Shown one piece after another: positions 23,963 through 32,293 of a stretch of 36,727 nt of DNA. Positions within the stretch are counted from its first letter, which is position 1. Every line of letters begins with the position of its first letter. The DNA comes from Candidatus Tabaqchalia intestinavium (GTDB lineage: Bacteria; Bacillota; Clostridia; Oscillospirales; CAJFTT01). The position numbers and the translations under genes are program-made. The stretch covers positions 1 to 36,727 of the forward strand of contig CAJFTT010000058.1 of NCBI GenBank assembly GCA_904420005.1, read 5' to 3'. The notes beneath the pieces were generated by a model. It saw nothing but the letters and a program-made list of their open reading frames with translations, did not search any database and was not told the origin of the DNA.

Positions 23963-25978
23963 ATGCAGGAGAGAATCGTCGGCGGCCTGCTTGCCGTGAT
24001 TGTGGTCATGGCGGCCGGGCTGCTCCTATGGGGGCGCAGGGAAGATAGCAACATGACTGGGAAGCAGAAAAAGACGCTGGGGCGGATTTTGACGGCCACT
24101 GCGCTGCTGCTCGTTTTGCAGCTTCTGCCGCAGATGGTGTTCGCGCCGCTGGATGCGCTGGCGCCCGGCGCGGGGTATTGGGTGCGCCTGGCGCTCTACC
24201 TGGCGGACTACCTCATCATCGGCTACGATATCCTTATCAAAGCGGGCAAGGGGATCCGCAACCGGCAGATTTTTGACGAGAGCTTCCTGATGACCATCGC
24301 CACCGTCGGCGCGATTGCCCTGGCGCTTTATGAGCACAGCGGCGACTATACGGAGGCCATCGCGGTTATGCTGTTTTACCAGATCGGCGAATGGTTCCAG
24401 AGTTACGCCGTGGGCAAGAGCCGCCGCAGCATCAGCGAGCTGATGGACATCCGCCCCGATTACGCCAATGTGGAGCGGGAGGGCAAGCTGGAGAGGGTCG
24501 ATCCCGACGAAGTGGACATCGGCAGCGTCATTGTCGTGCAGCCCGGGGAGAAAGTCCCCATCGACGGTGTTGTGGAAGAGGGGGCTTCCAGCCTGAATAC
24601 CAGCGCCCTGACCGGCGAGAGCCTGCCCCGGGACGTCCGGACCGGCGATGAGGTCATCAGCGGCTGCATCAATATGACAGGCGTTCTCAAGATCCGCACC
24701 ACCCGCGAGTTCGGTGAATCCACTGTGTCGAAAATCCTCGATCTGGTGGAGAACGCCAGCTCCCGCAAGTCCAAGTCAGAGGATTTCATCTCCAAATTTG
24801 CCAGAGTTTATACACCCGCCGTCTGCCTCGCGGCGCTGGCGCTGGCGCTTCTGCCCCCGCTTGTCCGTATGCTGGGGATGGGGCTTGAAGCGCAGTGGGA
24901 GCAGTGGATCTACCGTGCGCTGACTTTCCTGGTGATCAGCTGCCCCTGCGCGCTGGTGATCAGCATTCCGCTTTCCTTCTTCGCCGGCATCGGCGGAGCC
25001 AGCAGAGCGGGCGTGCTTGTGAAAGGTTCCAATTATCTCGAGACCCTTTCCCAGACGCGGATCGTCGTGTTTGACAAGACCGGAACGCTCACCCAGGGTG
25101 TGTTTGAGGTCAACGGCATTCACCACAGCGAGATGGACAACGCCCGCCTGTTAGAATATGCGGCGCTGGTGGAGAGCGCTTCTTCCCATCCGATCAGCAA
25201 GAGTCTGCAGCGGGCTTACGGCCGCGAGATCGACCGCAGCCGCGTGACGGATATTCGGGAGCTGAGCGGCAACGGCGTCATGGCCAAGGTGGACGGCGTG
25301 GAGGTCGCCGCCGGCAACGACAAGCTCATGGCGCATCTGGGCGTGGAATATATCGACTGCCACAGCGTGGGTACGATCATCCATATGGCCGTCGGCGGGG
25401 AATACGCCGGGCACATCGTCATTTCCGACATTGTCAAGCCCCATGCCAAGACGGCCATCGCGGCGCTGAAGGCTGCCGGCGTGCGCAAAACCGTCATGCT
25501 CACCGGCGACGCCCGGAAAGTGGCCGAGCAGGTGGCCGGTGAGCTGGGGGTTGACGAGGTGTGCAGCGAGCTTCTGCCCGCCGGGAAGGTGGAAAAGGTG
25601 GAGGCACTGCTCCAAGATAAACCGGCGAAAGCCAAGCTCGCCTTCGTTGGCGACGGCATCAACGACGCGCCGGTGCTGCGCCGTGCGGATATCGGCATCG
25701 CCATGGGCGCGATGGGTTCCGATGCGGCCATCGAGGCGGCGGATGTGGTGCTGATGGACGATGATCCCATGAAAATCGCCAAAGCCATCCGAATTTCCCG
25801 CAAGTGCCTGCGCATTGTCTACCAGAATATCGTGTTCGCCATCGGGATCAAGCTGATCTGCCTGGCGCTCGGCGCGCTGGGCATCGCCGACATGTGGCTG
25901 GCGATTTTTGCGGACGTTGGCGTGATGATCCTCGCGGTGCTCAACGCGATCCGGGCGCTGTTTGTCAAAAAGCTGTGA
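23963..25978 (+). CDS. P1B-type Zn/Cd-exporting ATPase
   Basis: This 671-aa membrane pump has the actuator motif TGES at 217-220, transmembrane CPC (C327-P-C329), phosphorylation site DKTGTLT (D371), the P1B hallmark HP (H409-P410) and the hinge GDGINDAP from 563. The last membrane segment has DVGVMILAVLNAIRALF, whose Asp is typical of Zn/Cd/Pb pumps. No HMA domain is fused; it is encoded just upstream. ATG 23963 follows AAGGGG at 9 nt and adds an extra N-terminal membrane segment (IVGGLLAVIVVMAAGLLLW). An in-frame ATG at 24053 (MTGKQKKTLGR) would give the more usual clostridial N-terminus and cannot be excluded. Regulation by the divergent ArsR repressor is likely. Confidence 0.95.
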   Translation: MQERIVGGLLAVIVVMAAGLLLWGRREDSNMTGKQKKTLGRILTATALLLVLQLLPQMVFAPLDALAPGAGYWVRLALYLADYLIIGYDILIKAGKGIRNRQIFDESFLMTIATVGAIALALYEHSGDYTEAIAVMLFYQIGEWFQSYAVGKSRRSISELMDIRPDYANVEREGKLERVDPDEVDIGSVIVVQPGEKVPIDGVVEEGASSLNTSALTGESLPRDVRTGDEVISGCINMTGVLKIRTTREFGESTVSKILDLVENASSRKSKSEDFISKFARVYTPAVCLAALALALLPPLVRMLGMGLEAQWEQWIYRALTFLVISCPCALVISIPLSFFAGIGGASRAGVLVKGSNYLETLSQTRIVVFDKTGTLTQGVFEVNGIHHSEMDNARLLEYAALVESASSHPISKSLQRAYGREIDRSRVTDIRELSGNGVMAKVDGVEVAAGNDKLMAHLGVEYIDCHSVGTIIHMAVGGEYAGHIVISDIVKPHAKTAIAALKAAGVRKTVMLTGDARKVAEQVAGELGVDEVCSELLPAGKVEKVEALLQDKPAKAKLAFVGDGINDAPVLRRADIGIAMGAMGSDAAIEAADVVLMDDDPMKIAKAIRISRKCLRIVYQNIVFAIGIKLICLALGALGIADMWLAIFADVGVMILAVLNAIRALFVKKL

Positions 25979-25999
25979 GGGGATTCCCCTGGACAAAAT

Positions 26000-26037
26000 G
26001 GAAGCAGGCGCGGCCTCATGCCGCGCCTGCTTCCTTC
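26000..26037. terminator. bidirectional intrinsic terminator
   Basis: The perfect 15-bp stem GGAAGCAGGCGCGGC / GCCGCGCCTGCTTCC has a CTCAT loop. It is followed by TTCT on plus and ATTTTGT on minus, between the convergent ATPase and GH172 genes. The outer ten base pairs equal those of the terminator at 1641-1686. Confidence 0.88.
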
Positions 26038-26160
26038 TGCGGGAGCGGATTCCCGCGCCGTGCAGGAATCCGCTCCCTGGACCGCCGCGGAATTGGGCCT
26101 TCCCCGGCGGCTGGAGATGAAGGCGCAGCGGACGTGGGCCGGCGCGCCTCCTGATGCTTT

Positions 26161-27246
26161 TTATTCGTAATCCGGTTCCTCTTCATGCCGGGGCAGGCGC
26201 GCCTCGACCGGGGGCAGGGGCGGACCGCCGCGCTGCGGACGGTCGAGATAATAATAAGCGGTGCTCGAATAATCGTTGGAGAGCTTGTTGCCGCTGCCGT
26301 GTTCGATGGAGAACAGCAGGCTCTTGCGGAACCGGATGGGATCCTCGATATGGTAGCGGTAGACGCTGTTTTTGCCCTTCCAGCGCCAGTTTTCGTTGCC
26401 GCTGTACAGTGTGATGCCGTGATAGGGCGCGTTGTATTCCTGCGTGGGGCACATCGCGCACAGATACCAGTCCTCTGTGCCTGTGCCGTGGATGGAGGGC
26501 GGATACGGTTCGCCGTCGATGAAGATCATGTCGTCCCCTTCGCCGTACCAGTCGTTGCGGTTGCGCTGGAAACAATCGATGTCCAGATGCGCGCCGCAGA
26601 ACACGCCGTTGCCCTGCGTGCGCAGCACGACGTAATTGTCCTCGCCCGTTACATTGTAAAACCGCGGGTCGTCCTGCACGCGCGTTTCCATCGGGATGTG
26701 CTCCTCATGCGCCCAGCCGCGGGTGTTGCTTTCGCGGTTCCACTGCACGTGGAAATAACACTGATCCGCCACGGCGGACACGTCGGGATATTTCTCATAG
26801 TCGATGTAGAACCAGTGCCAGTAGGCCTTTTCTCCTTGGTTCTCGACCTCGATGCGCGCCTTTTTCTTGAACGGCATGGCCCACCAACTGTTGAACCCAT
26901 TGCCGTTCTCCGGGCTCATGCCCAGCGGCGCGGAAATGAAATTCTTGCGGATGCCGTGCCCGATGCCGAAGAAATCGCCGATCGGGCATTCGACAGACGG
27001 TTCCTCGCAGTCGTCCCAGAACATGCGCAGGATCACCCGGCGGCAGTAATCCTCCTGTGGGATGCCCATGGTCATCCAGATGTGCTTGATGCAGGCCGGA
27101 CCCTCGATCTCTGCAAATACGCGGGTTTCTCCCGGCTGGATCTCCCAGAAGTCAAGGTTTCCGCCGCTGTGGTCGTAGCTGGAAACGCGGTGGCTGGTGT
27201 AGTCGCGCAGCGTGGGCAGCGCGGCCAGCGCAGACATGCCGATCAT
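26161..27246 (-). CDS. DUF2961/GH172-family glycoside hydrolase
   Basis: This 361-aa protein has no signal peptide and belongs to the DUF2961 family, now glycoside hydrolase family 172, which includes alpha-fructofuranosidases and alpha-arabinofuranosidases. Family patterns are ETRVFAEIEGPACIKHIWMT, CPIGDFFGIGHG, NSWWAMPFKK, YGEGDDMIFIDGE and HGTGTEDWYLCAMC. Two Glu, E236 in YGEGDD and E258 in GTEDWY, are 22 residues apart, similar to the two catalytic Glu described for the founding GH172 enzyme; the match is inference. ATG 27246 follows AAGGAGTGA. The gene is monocistronic between a terminator and its own promoter with an operator-like palindrome. Substrate is unknown; cytoplasmic action on an imported oligosaccharide is likely. 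Confidence 0.88.
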   Translation of the reverse strand: MIGMSALAALPTLRDYTSHRVSSYDHSGGNLDFWEIQPGETRVFAEIEGPACIKHIWMTMGIPQEDYCRRVILRMFWDDCEEPSVECPIGDFFGIGHGIRKNFISAPLGMSPENGNGFNSWWAMPFKKKARIEVENQGEKAYWHWFYIDYEKYPDVSAVADQCYFHVQWNRESNTRGWAHEEHIPMETRVQDDPRFYNVTGEDNYVVLRTQGNGVFCGAHLDIDCFQRNRNDWYGEGDDMIFIDGEPYPPSIHGTGTEDWYLCAMCPTQEYNAPYHGITLYSGNENWRWKGKNSVYRYHIEDPIRFRKSLLFSIEHGSGNKLSNDYSSTAYYYLDRPQRGGPPLPPVEARLPRHEEEPDYE

Positions 27247-27341
27247 TTTGCATTCACTCCTTCTGATTGCGCCGCCCGCTTTGGACCAGCGGCGTCGTTT
27301 GGACCGGCCCGTGCCTGAGGCAGGCGCGGCGAATCCGGCTG

Positions 27342-27374
27342 ATGTTAGTATAACATAAAATTTGACTTATGCAA
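27342..27374 (-). promoter_or_regulatory. GH172 promoter with overlapping palindrome
   Basis: On the minus strand, TTGCAT (27374-27369) and TATACT (27352-27347) are 16 bp apart. The perfect palindrome ATGTTA-GTA-TAACAT (27342-27356) covers the -10, a good place for a repressor. No regulator gene is adjacent. Confidence 0.6.
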
Positions 27375-27464
27375 TACGCACAAGAAAAATATTTTTACAA
27401 GAATAAAACAGTATAGTATGTACAATACAAAAATCGAAATGGTCAAACATTTCGGGAAAATGCG

Positions 27465-27515
27465 CAAGAAGCACAGAAGCCACGGGGAAGTCCCGCATGG
27501 CTTCTGTGCTTCTTG
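27465..27515. terminator. very long hairpin, probable terminator
   Basis: The perfect 18-bp arms CAAGAAGCACAGAAGCCA (27465-27482) and TGGCTTCTGTGCTTCTTG (27498-27515) enclose a 15-nt loop that itself pairs (CGGG/CCCG). On the minus strand it is followed by CGCATTTT. It lies about 150 bp downstream of the FakA-like gene (minus strand) and upstream of the GH172 promoter. Confidence 0.6.
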
Positions 27516-27661
27516 CTTGTGTGCATGTGGACGGCAGGGCTGGAGCCGGCGTTGGAACGCGGGCAGCGAGTGGAAGCCGTTTCCCGGCTTTCACAGGGGA
27601 TTTACCTGCCGACGCTTTCTTGGTATGCAGCGCCGTTCGTTTTGTCGGCCTGTGCGGGAAT

Positions 27662-27913
27662 TCATCCCTGCAGCCCGCGCGACTGGCGATCCATATCCTC
27701 CACCACGATGTCGAAAATCTCTCCCAGCGAGGCGCAATATTCCAGCACGCGCCAGGGCGCGTTTGTGTGATAATGCAGCTTGATGAGCGTCTCGTCCCCG
27801 ACCGCGAGCAGGCAATCGCCCGGGATGTTCTGCGTGATATAATCGTGAATTTCGTCTTCTGAAAGATTTTCCCCTTCGATGAGCAGCTGTGTGTCGTACT
27901 TATATTCCAGCAT
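27662..27913 (-). CDS. stand-alone FakA-middle-like (DAK/YloV-type) domain protein
   Basis: This 83-aa protein resembles the middle part of the fatty-acid kinase FakA (YloV), not a whole kinase. Marks are a YKYDTQLLIEGENLSEDE beginning, then GDCLLAVGDETLIKLHYHTNAPWRVLEY and GEIFDIVVEDMDRQSRG. FakA has GYCTEF, then VVGD, KVHVHT and NMR at the same places. The His-x-His survives (LHYHT), but the Cys of YCTE is Asp here; in FakA this Cys and the two His were reported to form a zinc site, so metal binding may be lost. ATG 27913 follows AAAGGAG. It has its own promoter (TTGCTT-17-TATGCT) and a hairpin terminator, so it looks like a real gene rather than debris. Function is unknown; a partner of DegV proteins is possible. 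Confidence 0.8.
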   Translation of the reverse strand: MLEYKYDTQLLIEGENLSEDEIHDYITQNIPGDCLLAVGDETLIKLHYHTNAPWRVLEYCASLGEIFDIVVEDMDRQSRGLQG

Positions 27914-27993
27914 AGTGCGCTCCTTTCTGATATGCCGGCGTGACGCGAGGTCTTCCGCGCGGCGAATGTTTGCGCGTGATGCGCGTTTTTTAT

Positions 27994-28022
27994 AGCATAC
28001 CGCACGGCGCGCGGAAAAGCAA
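27994..28022 (-). promoter_or_regulatory. promoter of the FakA-like gene
   Basis: On the minus strand, TTGCTT (28022-28017) and TATGCT (27999-27994) have a 17-bp spacer. The start lies about 75 bp before the ATG. Confidence 0.65.
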
Positions 28023-28562
28023 GGGGATTTTCTGCACGGCCGCCGATCTGCGGCCGCATTGGAGGAAAAGCTTAAAATCCAGCGGCGTAGGCTGCGTTTG
28101 GATCAAAGTAGGAGCTTGCGCGCCGCCAGGGCAGGCAGGCCGCCGGCGTGTATTGCCCCGGAAAAGGGGCATACTAGCAAAGGCGCGTTTGCTGTGCGCG
28201 GCGAATTTTTAGGCGCTGGTCGGCTCTGACGCTGATCGCCTTTGGGTTCCGCAGCGTGGGGGCGGCCGTGAAGCGAGCGCTTACGCGCTTTGCGCGTTTT
28301 GCTGCTCCGCGGTGCGCGGAGGCGCCGGATCGGTAGGGCCGGGAAAATAGAGCCTGCGCTGACGGGGGAGAAAATCACCGGCTCTCGCGCGGCGGGCGCG
28401 TGCACGGACAGAGCCCGCGGCAGCAGGGCAAGAAATCCAGCAGTTTGTTCGCCGACATCGCCGGGTTCGGTCAGGGACGGTGGATCTCTTCGACGGGAAG
28501 CACAAAAAACGCCCCGAGTTTCGACAAATTTTCGACTGAATGTAGAATCTGTAGTAGGAGGA
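28023..28562. other. intergenic region, no gene seen
   Basis: About 540 bp lie between the divergent FakA-like and pfl promoters. Several short hairpins are visible: TGCCCC-GGAAAA-GGGGCA near 28155, and ACGCGC-TTT-GCGCGT followed by TTT at 28283-28300. Open frames on both strands lack ribosome sites. Confidence 0.45.
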
Positions 28563-28591
28563 TTGACATTCACCACAAGATCAGGTATTCT
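28563..28591 (+). promoter_or_regulatory. sigma-A promoter of the pfl operon
   Basis: A perfect TTGACA (28563-28568) and TATTCT (28586-28591) have 17-bp spacing. The start near 28598 falls at the first base pairs of the riboswitch. Confidence 0.85.
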
Positions 28592-28597
28592 CTAGGT

Positions 28598-28695
28598 GAA
28601 TCATATGACTGACGGAAGTGGAAAAAACCACAGGGAAGTATGATTGACATGGAGCCGACCGTCTGGGCAGCAATGCCCTGGCAGTCGGCCTTTTT
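28598..28695 (+). promoter_or_regulatory. ZTP riboswitch (pfl motif) with terminator
   Basis: The leader matches the ZTP/pfl riboswitch layout. P1 is ATCATA (28600-28605) with TATGAT (28639-28644), holding the conserved TGACTGACGGAA on its 3' side. P2 is GTGG-AAAAAA-CCAC, followed by AGGGAAG. After a short linker comes CCGACCGTCTGGGCA, containing the conserved CCG-CTGGGC segment that pseudoknots and binds ZTP. That segment also forms a terminator hairpin (GCCGAC.../...GTCGGC, 28654-28689) followed by CTTTTT. By known behaviour of the class, ZTP, a signal of low 10-formyl-tetrahydrofolate, would prevent termination and switch on the genes downstream. Confidence 0.9.
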
Positions 28696-28725
28696 GCACA
28701 AAAGAGCCGGAAGGAGGCGAGCAGA

Positions 28726-29454
28726 ATGCGCGGCAGGATTCATTCGATTGAAACGCTGGGGACCGTGGACGGGCCCGGCGTGCGGGGCGTGGTGTTCCTG
28801 CAGGGCTGCGCGCTGCGCTGCCGCTATTGCCACAATCCCGACACCTGGGCGCGCTCGGGCGGAGAAGAGATTGAGGCCGCGGCGCTCGTCGCGCGCCTGG
28901 CGCGTTTCCGCAGCTACTATGTTCATTCCGGCGGCGGGGTGACCTTCTCCGGCGGGGAGCCGCTGCTGCAGCCGGCGTTTCTCGCAGAGGCGCTGCGGCT
29001 GTGCCGGCAGGCGGGGCTGCACACCTGCCTCGATACGGCGGGCGTGATGGACGAGCCGCAAGAGGCGATGCTCCCGGAGATTCTGCGCCACACCGACCTG
29101 GTGCTCTATGACGTCAAGCACCCTGAAGCGCAGGGATACCGGGCGCTCACCGGGCAGCCGATTGCGCCGACCGAACGCTTCGTCGCGGCGGTGCGGCGAG
29201 CCGGAGTTCCGATGTGGGTGCGGCATGTGGTGGTGCCGGGCGTGACCGATGGGGCGGATCATCTTGCGCAGCTGCGGGACTATGTCGCCGCGCTGCCCGG
29301 GGTGCAGCGGGTCGAGCTGCTGCCTTACCATCTGCTCGGCGCGCATAAGTACGCGTCGTTGGGGCTGCCGGCGCCGCTCGAGGGTGTCCCCGCGATGGAT
29401 GCCGCGCGCTGCAAGGCGCTGGAGGAGCAGTATTTCTCCGAATGGACGGCGTGA
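28726..29454 (+). CDS. pflA: pyruvate formate-lyase activating enzyme
   Basis: This 242-aa radical-SAM enzyme (E. coli PflA is 246 aa) installs the glycyl radical on PFL. The iron-sulfur cysteines are C28, C32 and C35 in GCALRCRYC, followed by HNPDTW. GGGVTFSGGEPLLQ is the SAM-binding GGE region. The start GRIHSIETLGTVDGPGVR is typical. ATG 28726 follows AAGGAGG. It is the first gene after the ZTP riboswitch and precedes pflB by 150 bp; pflB-pflA is the commoner order, but the pairing is standard. Confidence 0.96.
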   Translation: MRGRIHSIETLGTVDGPGVRGVVFLQGCALRCRYCHNPDTWARSGGEEIEAAALVARLARFRSYYVHSGGGVTFSGGEPLLQPAFLAEALRLCRQAGLHTCLDTAGVMDEPQEAMLPEILRHTDLVLYDVKHPEAQGYRALTGQPIAPTERFVAAVRRAGVPMWVRHVVVPGVTDGADHLAQLRDYVAALPGVQRVELLPYHLLGAHKYASLGLPAPLEGVPAMDAARCKALEEQYFSEWTA

Positions 29455-29604
29455 ACCGCGCTTGGAAGGCTCCTTTCATGATCCTGCCAATTCCGCGGGG
29501 CGGCTGCGCCCTGCGTCATATAAATCCCAGCCCGCCCCGGCGCGGTCCGGCGGCAGGTGCATTCCCGCCTGATCGGCGGAGAAACAAAACAAGGAGGAAT
29601 CCGC

Positions 29605-31848
29605 ATGAAAATGCAATATCCGCAGTGGGAAGGTTTCGCACAGGGCAACTGGCAGTACGAGATTGACGTGCGCTCCTTCATTGAGAAAAATTACACCCTC
29701 TATACCGGGGACGACCAGTTCCTCGCCGGGCCGACCGAAAAGACGCGCGCCGTGTGGGAGAAATGCAGCGCGCTCATTCTCGAAGAGCTGAAAAAAGGCG
29801 GCGTGCTGGATGTGGAGACAGACATCATTTCCGGCATCGATAATTTCGCCCCGGGCTATATCGACCGGGACAACGAGGTCATCGTGGGCCTGCAGACTGA
29901 CGCCCCGCTCAAGCGTATCGTCAACCTTTACGGCGGTATGCGCACGGCCAAAGCTGCGCTTGAGCAATATGGCTACAAGCTCAATCCCGAGGTGGAGCGG
30001 CATTTCGCCGAATACCGCAAAACGCATAACCAGGGCGTGTTTGACGCCTATCCCAAGCGCACGCGCATCGCGCGGCATGTCGGCCTGCTCACCGGCTTGC
30101 CGGACGCTTACGGCCGCGGCCGCCTGATCGGGGATTACCGCCGGGTGGCGCTGTACGGCATCGACCGGCTGGTAGAAGAGAAAAAGCGCGACCTGGACGC
30201 GCTCGACGGCACGATGACGGAGGAGCGCATCCGCCTGCGCGAGGAAGTCTCGGAGCAGATCAGCGCGCTGGGCAAGGTCAAATCCATGGCCGCGCGCTAT
30301 GGCGTCGACCTTTCTCAGCCGGCGCAGACCGCGCGGGAGGCGGTGCAGTTTCTCTATCTCGCGTATCTTGCCGGCATCAAGGAGAATAACGGCGCGGCGA
30401 CTTCGATCGGCCGTACCTCGACGTTCCTGGACATCTATATCCAGCGCGACCTTACGCGCGGCCTGCTCGACGAGGCGGGCGCGCAGGAGCTGATCGACCA
30501 GTTCATCATCAAGCTGCGCCTGGTGCGGCACTTGCGCACCCCGGAATATAACGAGCTGTTCGGCGGCGACCCGACGTGGGTGACCGAGTCGATCGGCGGC
30601 GTGGCGCTCGATGGCCGCCCGCTCGTGACGAAGAATTCCTTCCGTTACCTGCATACGCTCACGAACCTCGGCACCGCGCCCGAGCCCAATCTGACGGTGC
30701 TCTGGTCGGAGCGACTGCCGGAGAGCTTCAAGCGCTACTGCGCCAAAATGTCCATCGCGACCGATTCCATCCAATATGAAAACGACGACGTCATGCGCCC
30801 GCTTTACGGCGACGATTACGCCATTTCCTGCTGCGTGTCGGCCATGCAGGTGGGCAAGCAGATGCAGTTCTTCGGCGCGCGCTGCAACGTTGCGAAGTCC
30901 CTGCTGTACGCTATCAACGGCGGCCAGGACGAGAAGACCGGCGAGCTGGTGGTGCCGGGCATCCCGGCGCTCGAGGGAGACGTGCTCGAGTATGACGCCG
31001 TGCGCCGCAATTATGAGCGTGTGCTCGCCTATGCGGCGGAGCTTTACGTCGACACGATGAATATCATCCACTTCATGCATGACAAATACGCCTATGAAGC
31101 CAGTCAGATGGCGCTGCATGACACGGCGGTCGAGCGCCTGACGGCTTTCGGCATGGCGGGCCTGTCGGTCGCGGCGGATTCCCTTTCGGCCATCCGGTAT
31201 GCCCAGGTACGCCCCATTCGCAATGCGGACGGTATCGCCACGGATTTCGAGACGGTGGGCGATTTCCCCAAATACGGCAATGACGACGACCGCGCCGACG
31301 ACGAGGCGGTCTTCATCGCGCGCAAATTCTCCCAGGAGCTGAAAAAGCATCCGCTCTATCGCGGCGCGAAGCATACGCTCTCCGCCCTGACCATCACCTC
31401 CAACGTCATGTACGGCAAAAAGACCGGCACCACGCCGGACGGCCGGCGCGCGGGCGAACCGCTCGCCCCGGGCGCGAACCCCATGCATGGCCGCGACGCG
31501 AGCGGCGCGCTGGCTTCGCTCAATTCCGTCGCGAAGATCCCTTATGCCAACGTCTGCCAGGACGGCATCTCCAACACGTTCTCCATCGTGCCGCAGGCGC
31601 TGGGCAAGGACGAGGCCGCGCGGGAGGGAAATCTCGTCGCCATCCTCGACGGTTATTTCGCGCAGGGGGCGCACCATCTCAACGTCAACGTGCTCAATCG
31701 CGAGACGCTCATCGACGCGATGGAGCACCCGGAGCAGTACCCCACGCTTACCATCCGCGTTTCCGGCTATGCCGTCAATTTCAGCCGCCTGTCGCGCGAG
31801 CAGCAGCAGGAGGTCATCATGCGCACCTTCCATGACAGCATCGCGTGA
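29605..31848 (+). CDS. pflB: formate C-acetyltransferase (pyruvate formate-lyase)
   Basis: This 747-aa glycyl-radical enzyme converts pyruvate and CoA to acetyl-CoA and formate under anaerobic conditions. The catalytic Cys pair is C409-C410 in [15 protein letters not shown]. The radical glycine is G721 in [13 protein letters not shown] near the C-terminus. Other family marks are [31 protein letters not shown] and [24 protein letters not shown] 29605 follows AAGGAGGA; the frame is open 48 bp further upstream without a ribosome site. It is in one operon with pflA under the ZTP riboswitch. A strong terminator follows. Confidence 0.98.
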   Translation: MKMQYPQWEGFAQGNWQYEIDVRSFIEKNYTLYTGDDQFLAGPTEKTRAVWEKCSALILEELKKGGVLDVETDIISGIDNFAPGYIDRDNEVIVGLQTDAPLKRIVNLYGGMRTAKAALEQYGYKLNPEVERHFAEYRKTHNQGVFDAYPKRTRIARHVGLLTGLPDAYGRGRLIGDYRRVALYGIDRLVEEKKRDLDALDGTMTEERIRLREEVSEQISALGKVKSMAARYGVDLSQPAQTAREAVQFLYLAYLAGIKENNGAATSIGRTSTFLDIYIQRDLTRGLLDEAGAQELIDQFIIKLRLVRHLRTPEYNELFGGDPTWVTESIGGVALDGRPLVTKNSFRYLHTLTNLGTAPEPNLTVLWSERLPESFKRYCAKMSIATDSIQYENDDVMRPLYGDDYAISCCVSAMQVGKQMQFFGARCNVAKSLLYAINGGQDEKTGELVVPGIPALEGDVLEYDAVRRNYERVLAYAAELYVDTMNIIHFMHDKYAYEASQMALHDTAVERLTAFGMAGLSVAADSLSAIRYAQVRPIRNADGIATDFETVGDFPKYGNDDDRADDEAVFIARKFSQELKKHPLYRGAKHTLSALTITSNVMYGKKTGTTPDGRRAGEPLAPGANPMHGRDASGALASLNSVAKIPYANVCQDGISNTFSIVPQALGKDEAAREGNLVAILDGYFAQGAHHLNVNVLNRETLIDAMEHPEQYPTLTIRVSGYAVNFSRLSREQQQEVIMRTFHDSIA

Positions 31849-31877
31849 ACCCAGCGTTCACGCCTGCCGCAGAAACA

Positions 31878-31917
31878 AACGCCGCCGCTGCCGGATCCCC
31901 GGCAGCGGCGGCGTTTT
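31878..31917 (+). terminator. intrinsic terminator after pflB
   Basis: The perfect 17-bp stem AACGCCGCCGCTGCCGG / CCGGCAGCGGCGGCGTT with an ATCC loop runs into TTTTT. Confidence 0.95.
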
Positions 31918-32293
31918 TGCCGTTTGGCGTGGGAAGAAAAGCGCCCGGCAGCGGCGATAAGGGGGAGAATTGTGGGAGGGACCGAATTGCAGTCCAAACC
32001 GCATGAGAATGCCGCGTGTGTTTATTCTGGTTGCCAAGCACCACGTGCGCCTTAACCCGCTGAACGTGCCGGAGTCCTATACCAACCGCAAACTAGGAAT
32101 TTGCAGCACGCGCCCCAGCGAATGCTAAAATTTATTTTGATTTTTCTCTGAGGGTTTCTGATTTTTTTGTATGTACCATGCAAATACAATTTGAATTTAT
32201 AGATAATTTATTTACTTTTTTTGTGATTCATTATAATTTAGTGCTATATTTTATAATATAGTTACCGATGAACTGAGAGGAGAGTAAAAAATT
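31918..32293. other. intergenic region with an extremely AT-rich half
   Basis: The first ~200 bp are of mixed composition and include a 41-codon open frame (32003-32128) without a ribosome site. From about 32125 to 32265 the DNA is extremely AT-rich, in sharp contrast to the rest of the window, and leads into the surface-protein gene. One promoter reading is TTGTGA (32221-32226), 18 bp, TATATT (32245-32250); other overlapping -10 hexamers are equally possible. Confidence 0.45.

Noticed and set aside
28568-28601. Inverted repeat ATTCACC/GGTGAAT flanking the pfl -10
   Set aside because: It could be an operator, but arms are short, 20 bp apart and the right arm runs into riboswitch P1; too weak to call beside the riboswitch.
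32003-32128. 41-codon open frame (MRMPRVFILVAKHH...) before the surface protein
   Set aside because: No ribosome site at a useful distance and no recognised relatives; possibly chance or a decayed fragment.
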